The notes under the pieces: model-generated
Seen by the model: only the letters and a program-made list of their open reading frames with translations
Told to the model about the DNA's origin: nothing
The model's database searches: none
Shown here: piece by piece, positions 17,611 through 27,011 of the stretch
How the letters are laid out: each line of letters begins with the position of its first letter
How positions within the stretch are numbered: position 1 is the first letter of the stretch
Source: Rhodococcus rhodnii NBRC 100604
GTDB taxonomy: Bacteria > Actinomycetota > Actinomycetes > Mycobacteriales > Mycobacteriaceae
Assembly: GCF_001894925.1 (NCBI RefSeq)
Contig: NZ_BCXD01000010.1
Location: 1-64,000, forward strand
Reading direction: 5' to 3'
DNA: 64,000 bases
Made by a program: the position numbers and the translations under genes

Positions 17611-18272
17611 TCCGCGCTGTCGATGGGGTGCGCCCGTCCGGCAAGCGCACGCACGGACGCCGGAACGGGCGTGCCGTCGTTCACCCACGGTGCGGGAACG
17701 GGATTCGCCGCGGCCGTGCGCAACGGCACCGTCCCTGCCCACGCACCGCGATCCTCGGGATCGGGTTCCGAGGGCGGGCCCTGCCGGACCTTGACAGTGA
17801 ACCGATCGATCGAGAGCGCGAGCACCGTCGTCCCCGCGAGTTCCTTGCGCGTGTGGGTGCGCACCTCGCCGGACCGTCCGGGAAGTATCGCGTCGGAGAT
17901 CGCATCGATCGCCTCGCGAGCCTGCTCACCCCGGAGCACCTCCGCGGTGCCGTGCACGACGGCCGAGCGGTAGTTCGCGGAGGAAGCGAACAGCGTCGGC
18001 GCCACGACGATCGCGTCGAGCGCCATCACGGAGAACGCCGCCGGCGCACCGCGAGCGATCGCGCCGAGCGCGCCCGCCCCGGTCGACCCGTGCACCACGA
18101 TGCGCTCGCCGACGCGGGCATAGAGCATCGGGACGAGCCACGGCTCGCCGTCCCAGGTGGTCGCGAGGGTTCCGACGCACTGCGCGTCCAGAATCCGGTG
18201 GAGCGAGGCGCGGTCGGTGGCGGCGCGCTCGGCGTGGCGGCGTACGTGTTCGGGGCGGGATTCGGTCGTCAT
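17592..18272 (-). CDS. pyridoxamine 5'-phosphate oxidase-family flavin-binding protein
   Basis: A 226-residue split-barrel flavoprotein of the PNPOx-like family. Typical segments: LDAQCVGTLATTWDGEPWLVPM, VHGSTGAGALGAIARGAPAAFSVMALDAIVVAPTLFASSANYRSAVVHGTAEVL, and the TVLALSIDRFTVKVRQGPP strand. The family binds FMN or F420; the actual substrate is unknown. The ATG at 18272 has GAGG eight nucleotides upstream. It is divergent from a MocR-type regulator with ACCGGT repeats between them, so it is probably that regulator's target. It is followed directly by the siderophore-binding gene. Confidence 0.85.
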   Translation of the reverse strand: MTTESRPEHVRRHAERAATDRASLHRILDAQCVGTLATTWDGEPWLVPMLYARVGERIVVHGSTGAGALGAIARGAPAAFSVMALDAIVVAPTLFASSANYRSAVVHGTAEVLRGEQAREAIDAISDAILPGRSGEVRTHTRKELAGTTVLALSIDRFTVKVRQGPPSEPDPEDRGAWAGTVPLRTAAANPVPAPWVNDGTPVPASVRALAGRAHPIDSADEVSLP

Positions 18273-18292
18273 GCGGTGATCCTCGCCCACTA

Positions 18293-18346
18293 ACCGGTAT
18301 GTCATCGAGTACCGGTTTCCGGAATCTTCAGCAGACCGGTTACGGT
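18293..18346. promoter_or_regulatory. probable MocR operator repeats and leaderless promoter
   Basis: ACCGGT is repeated three times (18293-18298, 18311-18316, 18335-18340) in the divergent gap. The third copy abuts TACGGT (18341-18346), a TAnnnT -10 that ends 6 nt before ATG 18353. MocR proteins bind such repeats between themselves and a divergent target. Confidence 0.5.
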
Positions 18347-18352
18347 GCCGGA

Positions 18353-19804
18353 ATGGCCCGTACCTCGTCGCCGGTGATCGCAGTCCCCGTCCTGACGGAC
18401 GGCCCCGGCCCGCTGCCACGGCGGATCGCGGATGCCGTCATCGAGCAGATCCGCACCGGTGTGCTGGGCGAGGGCGACGTCGTTCCGTCGACGCGCAGCC
18501 TCGCCGCCGCACTCGCCGTGTCGCGCACGGCAGTAGTCGCGGCGTTCGACGAGTTGACGGCGGCCGGGTGGGTCGACGCGAGAGCCGGGTCGGGGACGCA
18601 TGTCGCGCCGGGCGCCCGTGCTGCGGCGCTCACCCACGCCGGCACCCGCAGCCCCGACCCCGGCACCACCCCTCCCGCTCCCCCGGACCCCACGCCGGGG
18701 CCGCCGCGGTTCGACCTCGTCCCTGGCCGTCCCGATGCCTCGCTCGTGGACGGCCCCTCGTGGCGACGCGCATGGCGGCGAGCGGCCGCCGCACCGATCC
18801 GCGACGAGGTCGAGGCGGGCGGTTCGGCCGAGTTGCGCACCGCACTCGCACAGCACCTGCGCCGCACGCGTGCCGTTGTCGCCTCGCCCGACGACATCGT
18901 CGTCGTCCCGGGTGTCGGCGCCGCGCTCCGCGTCCTCGTCCGCGCCGCCGAACTCGATGGCGCCGCAGTCGCTTTCGAGGATCCCGGCTACCGGCGGGCG
19001 CGGCTGACTCTCACGCGTGCCGGCGCGAGACCCCGCCCCGTGCGCGTCGACCACGACGGCCTCGACCCGTCGCTCCTCGAGCCGGGTGATCGCGCCGTCT
19101 ACTGCACGCCCGCGCACCAGTACCCCACCGGAGGACGGATGCCGGTGGCGCGCCGCGCCGCACTGATCGCCGACGCGCGCCGCCACGGCCGGCTCGTCGT
19201 CGAGGACGACTACGACGGCGAGTTCCGGTACGACGTCGCGCCACTGCCCGCGTTGCGCGCCACCGACGGCGGCGCCGACTGCGTCGCGTACGTGGGGACG
19301 GCGTCGAAGATCCTCTCCCCCGCACTGCGGCTCGCGTGGATCGTCGTTCCCACCGGCCTCCGTGAGCGGGTCCTGGCAGCGACGCACGAGTGCGCCGAGG
19401 TCTCCGCGGAGCCGAACGGCACGGCACTCGCGGCGTTCATCGAGTCCGGTGCGCTGGTCGCTCATCTCGCGAGGGCCGGGCGCGTGTATGCGGCGCGGCG
19501 CGCTGCGTTCGTGGCCGCGCTGCGCGCCGCGGACCCACAGGGCGTCCTCACGATCGAGGGAATCGATGCGGGACTGCACGTCGTCGTGCGGTACCCCGAA
19601 CCGCACCGTGACACCGAACCGATGGACGAGCGGGCCACCGCGATGCTCGCCGAACGGTCCGTCGCCGCAGCTCCGTTGAGCGCGTACTCGATGACGGGCG
19701 GCGACATCGGCCTGGTGTGCGGGTACGCGCGACTACCCGAGTCGCAGGCGCCTGCCGCTGCGGCAGCCGTCGTCGCCACCCTCCTCCGTTGTGGCGCAAT
19801 GTGA
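18353..19804 (+). CDS. MocR-family transcriptional regulator (GntR HTH fused to aminotransferase)
   Basis: A 483-residue fusion of an N-terminal GntR winged helix (LPRRIADAVIEQIRTGVLGEGDVVPSTRSLAAALAVSRT) with a fold-type I aminotransferase domain. The PLP lysine lies in GTASKILSPALRLAW, and the cofactor-binding VEDDYDGEFRYD is intact. MocR proteins sense PLP or amino acids and often control vitamin B6 or adjacent oxidase genes. It is divergent from the PNPOx-family gene. A PdxR-like role is an inference from that pairing. Confidence 0.9.
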   Translation: MARTSSPVIAVPVLTDGPGPLPRRIADAVIEQIRTGVLGEGDVVPSTRSLAAALAVSRTAVVAAFDELTAAGWVDARAGSGTHVAPGARAAALTHAGTRSPDPGTTPPAPPDPTPGPPRFDLVPGRPDASLVDGPSWRRAWRRAAAAPIRDEVEAGGSAELRTALAQHLRRTRAVVASPDDIVVVPGVGAALRVLVRAAELDGAAVAFEDPGYRRARLTLTRAGARPRPVRVDHDGLDPSLLEPGDRAVYCTPAHQYPTGGRMPVARRAALIADARRHGRLVVEDDYDGEFRYDVAPLPALRATDGGADCVAYVGTASKILSPALRLAWIVVPTGLRERVLAATHECAEVSAEPNGTALAAFIESGALVAHLARAGRVYAARRAAFVAALRAADPQGVLTIEGIDAGLHVVVRYPEPHRDTEPMDERATAMLAERSVAAAPLSAYSMTGGDIGLVCGYARLPESQAPAAAAAVVATLLRCGAM

Positions 19805-19843
19805 CATCGTGTGCACCGAGCGCGCACACTGTGACATCGCGCC
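19792..19843. terminator. imperfect inverted repeat between convergent genes
   Basis: TGGCGCAATGTGACATCGTGTGC (19792 on) pairs imperfectly with GCACACTGTGACATCGCGCCA (19823-19843); the two halves also share the direct repeat TGTGACATCG. It lies in the 55-bp gap between the MocR gene and era, so a bidirectional terminator is likely. Confidence 0.5.
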
Positions 19844-19859
19844 ACACGAGCGGGGTCGG

Positions 19860-20771
19860 TCAGAAGCCGAGGCGACCGAGCTGCTTCGGGTCGCGCTGCC
19901 AGTCCTTCGCGACCTTGACATGCAGGTCGAAGTAGATCCTCGTCCCGAGGATCCGTTCGATCTGGGTGCGAGCCGCGGTACCGACCTCACGCAGACGCGC
20001 GCCGCCCTTGCCGATGACGATGCCCTTCTGGCTCGGCCGCTCGACGTAGAGGATCGCGTGCACGTCGAGCAGTTCGCCTTGCTTCTCGGTGCGGCCCTCG
20101 CGCGGCACGATCTCCTCGATGACGACGGCGAGCGAATGCGGCAGCTCGTCGCCGAGCCCCTCGAGCGCGGCCTCGCGGATCAGCTCGGCCATGAGCGTCT
20201 CCTCCGGCTCGTCGGTGAGCTCGCCGTCCGGATAGAACGCCGGCCCGGGCTCGAGGGTGGAGACGATGAGATCGACCAGGACGCCGACCTGCTCGCCCGA
20301 CTTCGCCGACACGGGGACGACGTCGGCGTCCTCCCCCAGCAGCTCGGAGGTGGCGACGAGTTGCTGTGCGACGGCGTCGCGGCTCACCTTGTCGATCTTG
20401 GTGACGATGCCGATCAACTTGGTGCGCGGCGCGACGGCCTTGATCTGCTGCACGATCCAGCGGTCGCCGGGCCCGATCTTCTCGTCGGCGGGGATCGTGA
20501 TGCCGATGACGTCGACCTCGGAGTACGTGTCCTTCACGAGGTCGTTGAGCCGCTGACCGAGCAACGTGCGCGGCCGGTGCAGTCCGGGGGTGTCGACGAG
20601 GACGATCTGCGCGTCGTCACGGCTGACGATGCCGCGGATCGCGTGGCGCGTCGTCTGCGGCCGCGACGACGTGATCGCGATCTTGCTGCCGACGAGCGCA
20701 TTGGTCAGAGTCGACTTGCCCGTGTTGGGGCGGCCGACGAAACAAACGAAGCCGGAACGGAATTCGCTCAC
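19860..20771 (-). CDS. era: GTPase Era
   Basis: Essential GTPase that binds the 3' end of 16S rRNA during 30S assembly (303 aa). The G motifs are intact: G1 GRPNTGKST, G3 DTPG (VDTPGLHRPRT), G4 TKID, and a C-terminal KH domain (YVERPSQKGIVIGKGGARLREVG). Two GTG codons occur in tandem. The second (20771) is preferred because GGAGG lies 7 nt upstream and the product starts SEFRSGF, like mycobacterial Era. It is the last gene of phoH-ybeY-corC-(20768)-era and overlaps its upstream neighbour. Confidence 0.96.
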   Translation of the reverse strand: MSEFRSGFVCFVGRPNTGKSTLTNALVGSKIAITSSRPQTTRHAIRGIVSRDDAQIVLVDTPGLHRPRTLLGQRLNDLVKDTYSEVDVIGITIPADEKIGPGDRWIVQQIKAVAPRTKLIGIVTKIDKVSRDAVAQQLVATSELLGEDADVVPVSAKSGEQVGVLVDLIVSTLEPGPAFYPDGELTDEPEETLMAELIREAALEGLGDELPHSLAVVIEEIVPREGRTEKQGELLDVHAILYVERPSQKGIVIGKGGARLREVGTAARTQIERILGTRIYFDLHVKVAKDWQRDPKQLGRLGF

Positions 20772-21094
20772 CACCGGGCCTCCACACTTCCGTCGAGCCG
20801 TGCGCCGAGGACGACGGCGTCCGGCGAGAGTTCGCGCACCGCGGCGATGCCGGCGTCCTGATCCGACGACCCGACGAGCGCCGCGGCCTCGAGTCCGCGC
20901 GCGCCGCTCGACACGGCGGCGGCGACGGCGGCCTGCAGCGCCGAGAGCTCGAGGGCCGCGAGCGACACTGCGCCCGCCGCGTACGTGCGGCCGTCGAGGT
21001 CGCGGACGGCGGCACCGCGTGCGCCGTCCGTGCGCCCGGCGGCGCCGCGCGCGAGGACGACGAGCTTGTCGTCTTCCGGATCCAGGTCGGTCAT
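20768..21094 (-). CDS. conserved hypothetical, cytidine deaminase-like (Rv2365c homologue)
   Basis: A 108-residue protein found between corC and era throughout the Mycobacteriales. It resembles a small cytidine-deaminase-like fold ([46 protein letters not shown]) but lacks the HxE and PCxxC zinc motifs, so catalysis is unlikely. GGGAGA nine nucleotides before ATG 21094 supports the start, which overlaps the corC stop (ATGA). Its stop overlaps the era start. Function is unknown. Confidence 0.8.
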   Translation of the reverse strand: MTDLDPEDDKLVVLARGAAGRTDGARGAAVRDLDGRTYAAGAVSLAALELSALQAAVAAAVSSGARGLEAAALVGSSDQDAGIAAVRELSPDAVVLGARLDGSVEARW

Positions 21095-22437
21095 CGCGTG
21101 TGTTCTCCCTCGTTCGTCTCGGCGTGGACGGTCTCGTCCGCTCCCGTGTCGTCTTCGTCGTCGGCGCGTCGCGCGGTCACCGTGGTGACGCGCACGCGCC
21201 CGCGCTGGTCCTTGCCGCCTTCGCCGCGCAGCAGCAGCCCGTGCGATCGGACCTCCGAGCCGGGCAGCGGGACCCGGCCGAGTTCGAGCGCCAGCAGCCC
21301 GCCGACGGTCTCGACCTCGTCGTTCTCGATGTCGAGGCCGAACAGGTCGCCGAGGTCCTCGGTCGACAGCCGCGTCGACACGCGGTACTCGCCGTCGCCC
21401 AGGTCCTCGACGTTCTCCGGTTCGTCGTGGTCGTACTCGTCGACGATCTCGCCGACGATCTCCTCGATGAGGTCCTCCATCGTCACGAGGCCGGCGACGC
21501 CGCCGTACTCGTCGACGAGGATCGCCATGTGGTTCGCGGTGCGCTGCATGTCGCCGAGCAACTCGTCCAGCGACTTCGAGTCGGGCACGAAGACCGCGGG
21601 CCGCATGATCTCGCCCACGGTGACGCCGCGTCCGCCGTCGGCGGAGTAGTAGGTCTGTTGCACGAGATCCTTGAGGTAGACGACGCCGAGCACGTCGTCG
21701 ACACCCTCGCCGATCACGGGGATGCGCGAATGTCCGCTGCGGACGGCGAGCGACGTCGCCTGGCCCGCGGTCTTGTGCGCTTCGATCCACACCATTTCGG
21801 TGCGCGGCACCATGACCTCGCGCGCGCTGGTGTCGCCGAGCTCGAACACCGACTGGATCATGCGTCCCTCGCCCTCGGCGACGACGCCGCGCTCCCGCGC
21901 GAGATCGACGAGCTCACGCAGTTCGACCTCGGACGCGAACGGCCCGTTGCGGAAGCCGCGACCCGGCGTCACGGCGTTGCCGAAGCCGATGAGCAGCCGC
22001 GAGATCGGCACCAGCAGCACGCCGACGGCGCGCAGCGGCAGGGCGAGCGCGAGGGTCAGCGAGTACGCGTGCTGCCGGCCGAGCGTGCGCGGCCCCACCC
22101 CGATGACGACGAAGTCCACGATCACCATGACGACGGCAGCACCGACGAGCGCCCACACCGGTTCGAGGAGATCCATGAACGCCGCTGCGAGGACGACGGT
22201 CGCCGTGATCTCGCAGACGATGCGCAGCAGGACGGCGATGTTGATGTAGCGGGGACGTTCCCGCAGGATCTGCGCGAGACGTTCCGATCCCGGACGGCCC
22301 TCCTTGACGAGTTCGTCGACACGGGCGGGCGAGAGCGTCGCGAGCGCCGAGTCCACTGCCGCGAAGATGCCACCGAGCGGGACGAGGACGATCGCCAGCA
22401 CGATGAGCGGCAGCGCGTCCTCGACGTTCGCGGTCAT
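21091..22437 (-). CDS. CorC/HlyC-family membrane protein (DUF21-CBS)
   Basis: A 448-residue protein with an N-terminal DUF21 domain of about four membrane segments (residues about 8-150), a CBS-domain pair ([19 protein letters not shown]..., [21 protein letters not shown]...[27 protein letters not shown]), and a C-terminal CorC/HlyC transporter-associated domain ([18 protein letters not shown]). Relatives mediate Mg/Co efflux or sodium-magnesium exchange. The last 35 residues are very acidic. ATG 22437 shares a base with the ybeY stop; a GTG one codon earlier is possible. Equivalent to Rv2366c. Confidence 0.9.
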   Translation of the reverse strand: MTANVEDALPLIVLAIVLVPLGGIFAAVDSALATLSPARVDELVKEGRPGSERLAQILRERPRYINIAVLLRIVCEITATVVLAAAFMDLLEPVWALVGAAVVMVIVDFVVIGVGPRTLGRQHAYSLTLALALPLRAVGVLLVPISRLLIGFGNAVTPGRGFRNGPFASEVELRELVDLARERGVVAEGEGRMIQSVFELGDTSAREVMVPRTEMVWIEAHKTAGQATSLAVRSGHSRIPVIGEGVDDVLGVVYLKDLVQQTYYSADGGRGVTVGEIMRPAVFVPDSKSLDELLGDMQRTANHMAILVDEYGGVAGLVTMEDLIEEIVGEIVDEYDHDEPENVEDLGDGEYRVSTRLSTEDLGDLFGLDIENDEVETVGGLLALELGRVPLPGSEVRSHGLLLRGEGGKDQRGRVRVTTVTARRADDEDDTGADETVHAETNEGEHTR

Positions 22438-22979
22438 CACTGATCGGGTGTGTCGAAGAATCCGGCTCCGCCGAGCAGTCGGCGATCACGCGCCGCGAGT
22501 TCCGCGTCGCGTTCGGCGCGGCGGAGGTCCTCGTACCAGTCCTCGAGGAGACGGTTCTGCAGCGCGAACATCTCCTTCTCCTCGTCCGGCTCGCCGTGGT
22601 CGTAGCCGAGCAGGTGGAGGATGCCGTGCACCGTGAGCAGCGCGAGTTCGTGTGCGAGCGAATGCCCCGCCTTCGCGGCCTGGTCGGCGGCGAACGACGG
22701 GCACAGCACGATGTCGCCGAGCATCGACGGTCCCGGCTCCGGCGAATCGGGGCGGCCGCCGGGCTCGAGTTCGTCCATCGGGAACGACATGACGTCCGTC
22801 GGGCCGGGCAGATCCATCCACCGCATGTGCAGATCGGCCATCGTCGCCGAATCGACGAGCACCATCGACAGTTCGGCCGCGGGATGCACGTCCATCCGGG
22901 CGATCACGAATCGCGCGACGCTGATCAGCTCCTCTTCGGAGACGTCCATCCCCGATTCGTTGGAGACCTCGATGCTCAT
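22437..22979 (-). CDS. ybeY: endoribonuclease YbeY
   Basis: Single-strand metalloendoribonuclease required for 16S rRNA 3' maturation and ribosome quality control (180 aa). The zinc motif [11 protein letters not shown] near residue 118-128 is intact, preceded by the family segments [33 protein letters not shown] and LGDIVLCP. The ATG at 22979 begins [10 protein letters not shown]. It lies 77 bp downstream of phoH and overlaps corC. A longer upstream frame in the same phase has no family features. Confidence 0.95.
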   Translation of the reverse strand: MSIEVSNESGMDVSEEELISVARFVIARMDVHPAAELSMVLVDSATMADLHMRWMDLPGPTDVMSFPMDELEPGGRPDSPEPGPSMLGDIVLCPSFAADQAAKAGHSLAHELALLTVHGILHLLGYDHGEPDEEKEMFALQNRLLEDWYEDLRRAERDAELAARDRRLLGGAGFFDTPDQ

Positions 22980-23055
22980 CTCGTGGGTGTCACCGCTCTC
23001 GTTTGGTGTGTGATGCCGGGCGCGAACGTCACATCGTACCGCCGCGCTCGCGTCG

Positions 23056-24132
23056 TCAACGCCGCGACGACCGCGGCTGGCCGGCCCGCCGCTGGGCGCG
23101 GTTGCCGAACTCGACCTTGCGCCGCTCGAGCGACTCGTAGCGGTCGTAGGCGTCGACGATGTCCGAGACGAGCCGGTGGCGCACGACGTCGGAGCTGTCG
23201 AGCTGCGAGAAGTGGATGTCGTCGACGTCGCCGAGGATCTCGTTCGCGGCGCCGAGCCCCGAGCGTGCGCCGCCCGGCAGATCGACCTGCGTCGCATCGC
23301 CCGTCACGACGATCTTGGAGCCGAAGCCCAGTCGGGTGAGGAACATCTTCATCTGCTCGGCGGTCGTGTTCTGCGCCTCGTCGAGGATGATGAACGCGTC
23401 GTTCAGCGTGCGGCCGCGCATGTAGGCGAGGGGCGCGACCTCGATCACGCCCGCCTGCATGAGCTTCGGGATCGACTCGGGATCCATCATGTCGTGCAAG
23501 GCGTCGTGCAGCGGCCGCAGATACGGGTCGATCTTCTCGTGCAGCGAGCCGGGCAGGAAACCGAGCCGCTCGCCCGCCTCGACGGCGGGGCGCGTGAGGA
23601 TGATGCGGCTGACCTGCTTCGCCTGCAGCGCCTGCACGGCCTTCGCCATCGCGAGATACGTCTTGCCGGTGCCGGCCGGGCCGATGCCGAACACGATGGT
23701 GTGCTCGTCGATCGCGTCGACGTACTTCTTCTGACCCACCGTCTTGGGGCGGATCGTCTTGCCGCGGCGCGAGAGGATGTCGAGCGTGAGCACCTCGGCA
23801 GGCGATTCGCCGCCGCCGTCGGTGAGCATCTCGACGGTGCGGCGCACGGCGTCGGGAGTGAGGGCCTGACCGCGCGCAACGATGGCCGTCAACTCACCGA
23901 TCACGCGCTCGGCGAGCGCGACGTCGGCGGGGCGGCCCGTCAGCGTGACGGTCGTGCCGCGCACGTGCACGTCGGCGGTGAGGAGACCTTCGAGCGCCCG
24001 GAGGTTCCGGTCGGCCGAGCCCAGCAGCGGGGGCACGAGTTCGGGTGCCAGATCCACTCCGGACCGGACGGTGCGTTCTGCGGGCGCGGTGGGGTCGTCG
24101 GTCGGGGTGTGCGATTCGGTGGGCTGCGTCAC
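23056..24132 (-). CDS. phoH: PhoH-like ATPase
   Basis: A 358-residue PhoH-family P-loop ATPase, linked in other bacteria to RNA processing next to YbeY. An N-terminal KH-like segment is followed by Walker A GPAGTGKT (151-158), [15 protein letters not shown], Walker [12 protein letters not shown] and the sensor [14 protein letters not shown]. The C-terminus is basic. GTG 24132 is the start; no strong ribosome binding site is seen, so leaderless or weak initiation is possible. It is the first gene of the operon down to era, equivalent to M. tuberculosis phoH1 (Rv2368c). Confidence 0.94.
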   Translation of the reverse strand: MTQPTESHTPTDDPTAPAERTVRSGVDLAPELVPPLLGSADRNLRALEGLLTADVHVRGTTVTLTGRPADVALAERVIGELTAIVARGQALTPDAVRRTVEMLTDGGGESPAEVLTLDILSRRGKTIRPKTVGQKKYVDAIDEHTIVFGIGPAGTGKTYLAMAKAVQALQAKQVSRIILTRPAVEAGERLGFLPGSLHEKIDPYLRPLHDALHDMMDPESIPKLMQAGVIEVAPLAYMRGRTLNDAFIILDEAQNTTAEQMKMFLTRLGFGSKIVVTGDATQVDLPGGARSGLGAANEILGDVDDIHFSQLDSSDVVRHRLVSDIVDAYDRYESLERRKVEFGNRAQRRAGQPRSSRR

Positions 24133-24273
24133 GTGGAGGCTTCGGCCTGCTTTCCGGAACGGGGACGAATACGGAACGGCGACGGGTCCACGACGCCGGA
24201 CTCACCACCGATTCTATCGCGCACGCTCGGCGCTTCCCACCGAAAAACGCGCGGCCCACCGACCTGGCGGAAC

Positions 24274-24420
24274 TCACGCAGCGAGGTCGGGTGCGATCGT
24301 CTCCATCTGTTCGAGGACCAGCTCGATGGCGGCGGGCTGCTGATCCGGCGGATAGCCGTGCCGCACCAGCAACCGCTTGATCTGCGAACGCAGCTTGGCC
24401 GTGACGTCGTCGCTACGACA
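24274..24420 (-). pseudogene. type I restriction endonuclease HsdR, C-terminal fragment
   Basis: The minus-strand frame from about 24420 to the stop at 24274 reads DDVTAKLRSQIKRLLVRHGY then PPDQQPAAIELVLEQMETIA and a short tail. This is the typical C-terminal helical motif of HsdR (KRLLRxxGYPPDxQ...AxELVLEQ). Nothing upstream in this frame resembles the motor or nuclease domains and there is no start codon or ribosome binding site. Only the last 48 codons remain, so it is a relic of a lost type I restriction-modification locus. The rest of 24133-24495 holds nothing else I can support. Confidence 0.6.
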
Positions 24421-24495
24421 CCCCGGCCGGCGGCAACACCACCGTGCCGAAGCTGCAGGTGAACATCATAGAGGTGACCGGGTCCGCCTGACGGA

Positions 24496-25266
24496 TCATC
24501 GGACCGGGCGGAGCACCTGGAACGGGGCGTGCTCGTCACGTCCGCGATCGAGCGTTGCGTCGACGATGCGTTGCACCGTCGACCCGATCATCGCGGACGT
24601 GGCGGGTGCGCAGACGATGTCGTTCTTCTCCTGCACGACGTAGCGGCCGTCGCCCTCGAAGTCGTACCAGAACACGACGTCCCGGCCACTCCGCTCAGCG
24701 TCGGCGCGCACAACGATCGTGATCTCACCGGACGCCGTGCACGGCACCTGCACGAACGCCCGCACCGGGTCGCTCGTCGGAGCCGCTCCGGCGCTGCGCA
24801 GCACCGATGTCGAGTACGACGAATCCGATGAGCCACCCCTCGGAGCGCGAAACGGTCGGCGGGCACCCGGTGGGCACTCGGGCAGCTGTGCTGCGATGGC
24901 GGCACCGAGTCCTCGTGGCGAGCACGCCGTCACGATCACATCGCCCCGCAACTCCGCCGAAGACAACTGTCGCGCAACGGCACCGGCTGCTCCGTCGATT
25001 CCTGCGAGTAGCCGCACCCCGTCGGCACCTCGAAACCCTGCAACCTCGATGCGCACATCGGAATCCACCAACGCCTGCAGTGCTCGCACGAAGCTCACAT
25101 CCGACGCCAGCGCCGCCACCCTCGACGCCGAAGCACGACGGCGCGCCGTGCGGCCCTCGTAGTCGGCGGGCTCGGCGCGATAGCGGAACGGATACGGCAC
25201 CCGATCCACACCGGCAGCCTCCAGCGCGTGGACGAACTCGGCCGCAGTCAGCCGCCACTCCGTCAC
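24496..25266 (-). CDS. EspG-family ESX secretion-associated protein
   Basis: A 256-residue cytosolic EspG-like protein. In mycobacteria EspG binds the PPE partner of PE-PPE substrates and keeps it soluble for type VII secretion. Recognisable elements are the N-terminal WRLTAAEFVHALEAAGVDRVPYPFRYR and the strand pattern VRIEVAGFRGADGVRLLAGIDG, with a late QRIVDATLDRGRDEHAPFQVL. The GTG at 25266 overlaps the stop of the PPE-like gene (GTGA), which argues that the pair works together. No ESX core gene (EccB-E, MycP) is in the window. Confidence 0.78.
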   Translation of the reverse strand: MTEWRLTAAEFVHALEAAGVDRVPYPFRYRAEPADYEGRTARRRASASRVAALASDVSFVRALQALVDSDVRIEVAGFRGADGVRLLAGIDGAAGAVARQLSSAELRGDVIVTACSPRGLGAAIAAQLPECPPGARRPFRAPRGGSSDSSYSTSVLRSAGAAPTSDPVRAFVQVPCTASGEITIVVRADAERSGRDVVFWYDFEGDGRYVVQEKNDIVCAPATSAMIGSTVQRIVDATLDRGRDEHAPFQVLRPVR

Positions 25267-26597
25267 GAGGGATCGGCCCCGATGACGGGAGGCGCGACGC
25301 CGTCGAGTGTGCCGATCAACTCGTTGCCGTTGTCCATGTTGATCAGGTACCCGGGCGTCTTGTGCTCTTTGTCGTCGCTGCCGCCACCACGAGCGCCGCC
25401 GGCAGCACCCATCGGCATCATGCCGCCCGCGCGAGCATCCGCCGCACCCGCTGCAGCACCGGCTGCACCCGACGACACCACGCCCGGGGCACCGGCCACC
25501 ACACTCGGACCGGCGGTGAGCGGTCCCCCGATTCCTGCACCGATGCCACCGCCCGCGCCGCCACCGAATCCGCCGGACGAACCGCCGAGCCCTGCTGCGC
25601 CCCCGGACAATCCGGAAAGTGGACTCGCCGATGCCGCGACCGTCTGCGAACCCGCGTCCGGCAGTCCGCGACCCGACGTAGGCGCGCTCTCACCGAGGCC
25701 GAGCGATCCACCCGATCGATCCGCTTCTGCGGCCGCGCCGCGATCAGCGACGGCGTAGTTGTCGACGCCGACTCCCGTCGTCGGCGCACCGACGAAGGGT
25801 GCCGACGTACCTCCGCCCGGGACTCCCCCTCCAGGACGGCCTCCGTAGCCACCGCCGCCGCCGGAGCCTCCGCCCCCGAAACCACCGCCGGGTGAACCGG
25901 CTTGCTCCGGCAGTCCCGGCGGAGCAGGGGGTGGAGGCAGGATCGGAACCTGATCGTCCGCCTGCCTCACCACGGGCGTGTAGACGAGAGTCAGCACACG
26001 CCGCGCTTCAGCTTCCGCTTCGTCCAGTCGCGCCTGCTCCCGACTGTCCGGGGTGCCGAACCCCTCGGCCGCGACCATCGCATCCATACCGGAACTCCAG
26101 AAACCACCCGTCGCGGGTACCTCGGGAATCAGCGACTTCACCTGCCGCATACCAGTATTCATCTCGTCGACCTTGTTCGCCGTGAGTTGCACCGCCCCCT
26201 GCAGTTGCTCGGCGTTCTGGACGTAGCGCTGCGCTGCGGCGGTAGCCGCGTCCTTCGAAAGCCCCTGCCACTCGGCACCGGCGGCGCGAATCGCGCTGTC
26301 GAACTCGCGCCACCCGTCACCGATCCGCCTCGCGAGGGAACGCCAACCGTCGGCAATTCCTTCGACAAGCTCGGGGTTCATCGACTGAACATGAGCCGCC
26401 ATCGTGGCGTAGTCCATCGACTCGAAGTCGTCGGGCTCGGCGACCGCCTTCGGTGCATAATTCGGCTGGTACTGCGACGTGACGAGATCACGCTCGGCGT
26501 ACAAGACGTCACGTTGGGCGTTCCCGTGATTCCAGACGCGGTCCTCGTCGCTGTCGCCCCAGAGATTGCGAAGCCAACTCGGCGAATCGAATCCCAT
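25263..26597 (-). CDS. PPE-like type VII secretion substrate with Gly-rich tail
   Basis: A 444-residue protein. Residues about 60-170 form the helical PPE/WXG100-like hairpin (MNPELVEGIADGWRSLARRI, AGAEWQGLSKDAATAAAQRY, LQGAVQLTANKVDEMNTGM). A proline stretch (ILPPPPAPPG) leads into a long Gly/Ala/Ser-rich low-complexity region, and a conserved short end (KEHKTPGYLINMDNGNELIG...APPVIGAD) seen in Rhodococcus/Nocardia relatives. ATG 26597 has GAGG seven nucleotides upstream. It is coupled to EspG and lies 10 bp after a small helical protein gene, probably its secretion partner. Confidence 0.75.
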   Translation of the reverse strand: MGFDSPSWLRNLWGDSDEDRVWNHGNAQRDVLYAERDLVTSQYQPNYAPKAVAEPDDFESMDYATMAAHVQSMNPELVEGIADGWRSLARRIGDGWREFDSAIRAAGAEWQGLSKDAATAAAQRYVQNAEQLQGAVQLTANKVDEMNTGMRQVKSLIPEVPATGGFWSSGMDAMVAAEGFGTPDSREQARLDEAEAEARRVLTLVYTPVVRQADDQVPILPPPPAPPGLPEQAGSPGGGFGGGGSGGGGGYGGRPGGGVPGGGTSAPFVGAPTTGVGVDNYAVADRGAAAEADRSGGSLGLGESAPTSGRGLPDAGSQTVAASASPLSGLSGGAAGLGGSSGGFGGGAGGGIGAGIGGPLTAGPSVVAGAPGVVSSGAAGAAAGAADARAGGMMPMGAAGGARGGGSDDKEHKTPGYLINMDNGNELIGTLDGVAPPVIGADPS

Positions 26598-26606
26598 CTC
26601 GCTACC

Positions 26607-26981
26607 TCAATGATCCAACGACGCGGTGTACGACGAGAGCCTGCTGACGAAAGCCTCGTCCTGCTGATCGATCAACTGACCAGCAGCGATATAGGCATCA
26701 CGCATCGCCTCGACCAGTACGATGTGTTCCCGGAGGCGGAGCGCGAGGGAATCGTCACCGCCATCCGCTTTCAGGGTGAACTTCTCTGCCAATGCGATTG
26801 CCGATGGCAGCGTCCCGAACGAGACGACCTTGAAGCGGTCGACGTCCAGATACGCGTCCACCAGTTTGTCGCGATACTCATCGCACGCCTTCGCGCAACT
26901 CCTCGCCGTATCTTCACCGATCGTGAGTTGCCCTGCTGCGCCGGCGACGGCGAGTGCTGCCCATTCCGATACTTCGCTCAT
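26607..26981 (-). CDS. small helical ESX-associated protein
   Basis: A 124-residue, largely alpha-helical protein with no signal peptide (SEVSEWAALAVAGAAGQLTIGEDTARSC, then ALRLREHIVLVEAMRDAYIAAGQLIDQQDEAFV). Size, helicity and position just before the PPE-like gene suggest a PE/EspC-like partner, although there is no obvious WxG or YxxxD/E secretion signal apart from YRDKLVD near residue 36. GGGGGGAACG immediately upstream supports ATG 26981. Co-transcribed with the PPE-like and EspG genes. Confidence 0.65.
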   Translation of the reverse strand: MSEVSEWAALAVAGAAGQLTIGEDTARSCAKACDEYRDKLVDAYLDVDRFKVVSFGTLPSAIALAEKFTLKADGGDDSLALRLREHIVLVEAMRDAYIAAGQLIDQQDEAFVSRLSSYTASLDH

Positions 26982-27011
26982 CGTTCCCCCCGTGCGTGAT
27001 CTAACCGGATT

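Noticed and set aside
24420-24490. A short minus-strand reading (CSFGTVVLPPAGVS) upstream of the HsdR tail
   Set aside because: Too short to support; no start, no ribosome binding site, no clear family.
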